From Akkermansiaceae bacterium (GTDB lineage: Bacteria > Verrucomicrobiota > Verrucomicrobiia > Verrucomicrobiales > Akkermansiaceae): a DNA stretch of 7,473 nucleotides. The stretch lies in NCBI GenBank assembly GCA_023301335.1, contig JALZVA010000178.1:1-7473 (forward strand), given 5' to 3'. This document shows, one piece after another, positions 5,647 through 7,473 of the stretch (its first letter is position 1; each line of letters begins with the position of its first letter). The position numbers and the translations under genes were made by a program. The notes below the pieces were generated by a model, which worked only from the letters and a program-made list of their open reading frames with translations, did no database searches and had not been told where the DNA came from.

Positions 5647-7473
5647 ATGGGATCATGCTCTTTAGTGGAGTTAGTGAAAGAAAAGATTCTGAAGTTAATG
5701 AAAACGGCGGGTTACCAGCCGTTAAATAAATCTGAAATGGCGCGTGCCATGGAGATTCCCTCTAGTCAACGTTCAGAAATGAGAGCTGCCTTACATAAGT
5801 TAGAAAAATCAGGGCAGATTGTGGAGGGGAAGAAAGCGCGTTATAAACTACGTGCGAAGACGGAAGGTCGTCTGGTAGGGAGTATCAAATTTCTTAAAAA
5901 AGGAGGCGCACTCTTTTTCCCCGATCCTCAGGATGAGACGAATCTCCAAGCAGGGCTTGATTTAAGTAAGTATGAAAAAGTTTTCATCCCCTCTAAATAC
6001 ACGGACGTTGCCTTGGACGGGGATCGCGTGCTGATCCAAGTGCGGAATCAACCACCACCACGTTGGCAGAAGCATTCTAAAAAACACCAAGAGCGCCGAG
6101 CAACGAAGGAGCACCATGACGACACGATCGGAAAGGTGCAGCAAATCCTAAAAAGGAAGACCAATAACTTCATCGGACTCTACATGAAGCGTGGAAAGTT
6201 TAAGTATGTAGAGCCAGAGGACGCCCTCTTGCCGAAGAGCATGAAGGTTTCTAATGCCAAGGATGCCACCCCAGGTCAGGTCGTTGTCGTTCAGCTCATC
6301 TCGTGGGAGAACGCTCAGGACACGCCCTTATGTGAAGTCATTGAGGTCGTCGGCTGGCCAGAAGATCCAGGTGTGGACATCCTCTCGGTGATTCATAAAT
6401 ACCGCCTTCAGCAAGAGTTCCCAGAGGAAGTAGTAGCGGAGGCAAAGAAGGCTCACGACAGTGGCGTGACGGAGGAGGAGATCGCACGTCGTATAGATTG
6501 GCGTGACAGACTGGTTCTAACGATTGACCCTTTTGACGCAAAAGATTTTGATGATGCCATTGCGGTGGAGAAAATAGACACGGGTTGGAGACTCGGGGTT
6601 CACATTGCCGATGTCTCACACTACGTGCGCGAGCATACAGAGTTAGATAAGGAAGCCCTACGCAGGGGGAATAGCACCTACCTCGTGGACAGGGTACTCC
6701 CGATGCTCCCAGAAGAATTATGTAATGATATCTGTTCACTGCGTCCTGAGGTGGATCGCCTGACCAAGTGCGCGGTGATTGAAATTTCAGAAAAAGGAGA
6801 ACTACTGAACTGGAAGCTTCAAGACGCTGTGATCCATAGTAAGCGCCGCTTCTCCTACGAAGAGGCTCAAGAGATTCTAGAGCGTGAGCCTACTGGGGAG
6901 ATAGAGGAGATGGTGCATGAAGCTTGGAAGATGGCCTCGGTACTACGTAAAAGAAGGTTTCAACATGGCTCACTGGATCTCGATTTCCCTGAGATTAAAG
7001 TCATTCTCGATGAAAAATTTGTCCCTCAACGGGTGGAAAAACTAGTGCATGATCCATCACATAAACTAATTGAGGAATGCATGCTAGTAGCGAACGAGGT
7101 GGTGGCGATTGCGCTGAAGAGGAAAAAAGTGAATTCCATTTACCGTATCCACGAAGCTCCTGATATCGGCAGGCTGTTAGAGTATGCTGAGTTGGCAAAG
7201 TCGCACGGTTTTGAGCCAGGTGACTTATCAAATAAGAAGCACGTGCAGAAACTCATTGAAGATATTAAAGGACATCCCTCTGAGCAAGCCGTCAAGATTG
7301 GCTTACTCAAAAGCCTGAAGCGTGCAGCTTACAGCACCGAGGGGCTAGGGCATTACGGTTTAGGAAAAGAAGACTACTGTCACTTCACTAGCCCGATCCG
7401 TCGGTATGCTGACTTAGTGGTACACCGAGGTGTACAGTCTTTGTTAGAGAATAGACCTGAGAAACCAGCGCGC
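5647..7473 (+). CDS. rnr: Ribonuclease R (RNB-family 3'-5' exoribonuclease), 3' end outside window
   Basis: The first 609 residues of a processive 3'-5' exoribonuclease that degrades structured RNA, including rRNA and mRNA remnants. An N-terminal winged-helix segment (about 5-65; LKLMKTAGYQPLNKSEMARAM) marks RNase R rather than RNase II. Cold-shock-type OB domains follow at about 74-133 and 160-238, separated by a Pro/His/Lys/Arg-rich linker (135-158). The RNB catalytic domain starts near 285. The active site TIDPFDAKDFDDA supplies Asp294, 300, 302 and 303, spaced as in E. coli RNase R (Asp272, 278, 280, 281). DRVLPMLPEELCNDICSL and, at 579-587, HFTSPIRRY are further signatures. The frame is unbroken to the window edge, and the end of RNB and the S1 domain are missing only because of the cut. 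ATG 5647 is chosen since it keeps the first helix of the winged-helix fold. GTG 5674 (with GGAG at 5667-5670) and ATG 5698 are alternatives. Confidence 0.95.
   Translation, partial: MGSCSLVELVKEKILKLMKTAGYQPLNKSEMARAMEIPSSQRSEMRAALHKLEKSGQIVEGKKARYKLRAKTEGRLVGSIKFLKKGGALFFPDPQDETNLQAGLDLSKYEKVFIPSKYTDVALDGDRVLIQVRNQPPPRWQKHSKKHQERRATKEHHDDTIGKVQQILKRKTNNFIGLYMKRGKFKYVEPEDALLPKSMKVSNAKDATPGQVVVVQLISWENAQDTPLCEVIEVVGWPEDPGVDILSVIHKYRLQQEFPEEVVAEAKKAHDSGVTEEEIARRIDWRDRLVLTIDPFDAKDFDDAIAVEKIDTGWRLGVHIADVSHYVREHTELDKEALRRGNSTYLVDRVLPMLPEELCNDICSLRPEVDRLTKCAVIEISEKGELLNWKLQDAVIHSKRRFSYEEAQEILEREPTGEIEEMVHEAWKMASVLRKRRFQHGSLDLDFPEIKVILDEKFVPQRVEKLVHDPSHKLIEECMLVANEVVAIALKRKKVNSIYRIHEAPDIGRLLEYAELAKSHGFEPGDLSNKKHVQKLIEDIKGHPSEQAVKIGLLKSLKRAAYSTEGLGHYGLGKEDYCHFTSPIRRYADLVVHRGVQSLLENRPEKPAR

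Noticed and set aside
6338..6739. 133-codon open frame on the minus strand inside the RNase R gene
   Set aside because: It runs opposite the highly conserved RNB catalytic region, and its Pro/Arg/Cys-rich low-complexity translation is typical of an antisense shadow.
1..7473. Search for a novel defence, toxin-antitoxin or mobile system
   Set aside because: All sizeable supported genes belong to known housekeeping or envelope families, and no transposase, recombinase, toxin-like pair or RNA gene was recognised.

Overview
The window looks like ordinary bacterial chromosome carrying mostly housekeeping genes. The bacterium is Gram-negative, because it has a signal-peptide-bearing outer-membrane beta-barrel protein and a lipoprotein signal peptidase. 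The lineage cannot be fixed by eye. A member of the Verrucomicrobiota or the wider PVC group fits best: start codons lack Shine-Dalgarno sequences, IleS has a variant HIGH motif (HMGT) and an insertion before KISKS, LspA is long, and the intergenic repeat is built on ACGAAT. This is inference and not proven.

Layout, left to right. Positions 11-51 hold a strong hairpin followed by a T tract on the minus strand, which is the likely terminator of the leftward gene. A leftward gene (102-1232) encodes an outer-membrane barrel/porin-like protein with His-rich and Glu-rich segments and resembles zinc-regulated outer-membrane proteins. A 9-5-9 perfect dyad at 1232-1254 sits at its 5' end and is a good candidate operator. 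Divergent from it, and preceded by a recognisable promoter at about 1350-1376, is a rightward run of three closely packed genes: ileS (1407-4181), lspA (4194-4820, 12-base gap) and an HD-domain hydrolase of the YfbR/COG1896 type (4823-5407, 2-base gap). A compact hairpin overlaps the stop codon of the last gene. The gap 5408-5646 carries a 138-base inverted-repeat element whose arms are 10-base-periodic copies of ACGAAT. From 5647 to the right edge is the first 609 codons of an RNase R-family 3'-5' exoribonuclease, cut by the window end. It has all four catalytic-site aspartates but lacks the C-terminal S1 region.

How they work together: ileS-lspA linkage is an old and widespread arrangement (isoleucyl-tRNA charging and lipoprotein maturation), here extended by a probable nucleotide phosphohydrolase. 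RNase R is probably a separate transcription unit. The outer-membrane protein is independently regulated, plausibly by a metal-sensing repressor. I found no CRISPR array, tRNA, rRNA, transposase or phage gene, and no convincing new multi-gene system. The items most worth a second look are the dyad operator with its metal-ligand-rich barrel, the ACGAAT inverted-repeat element, and the lineage-type insertions in IleS and LspA.
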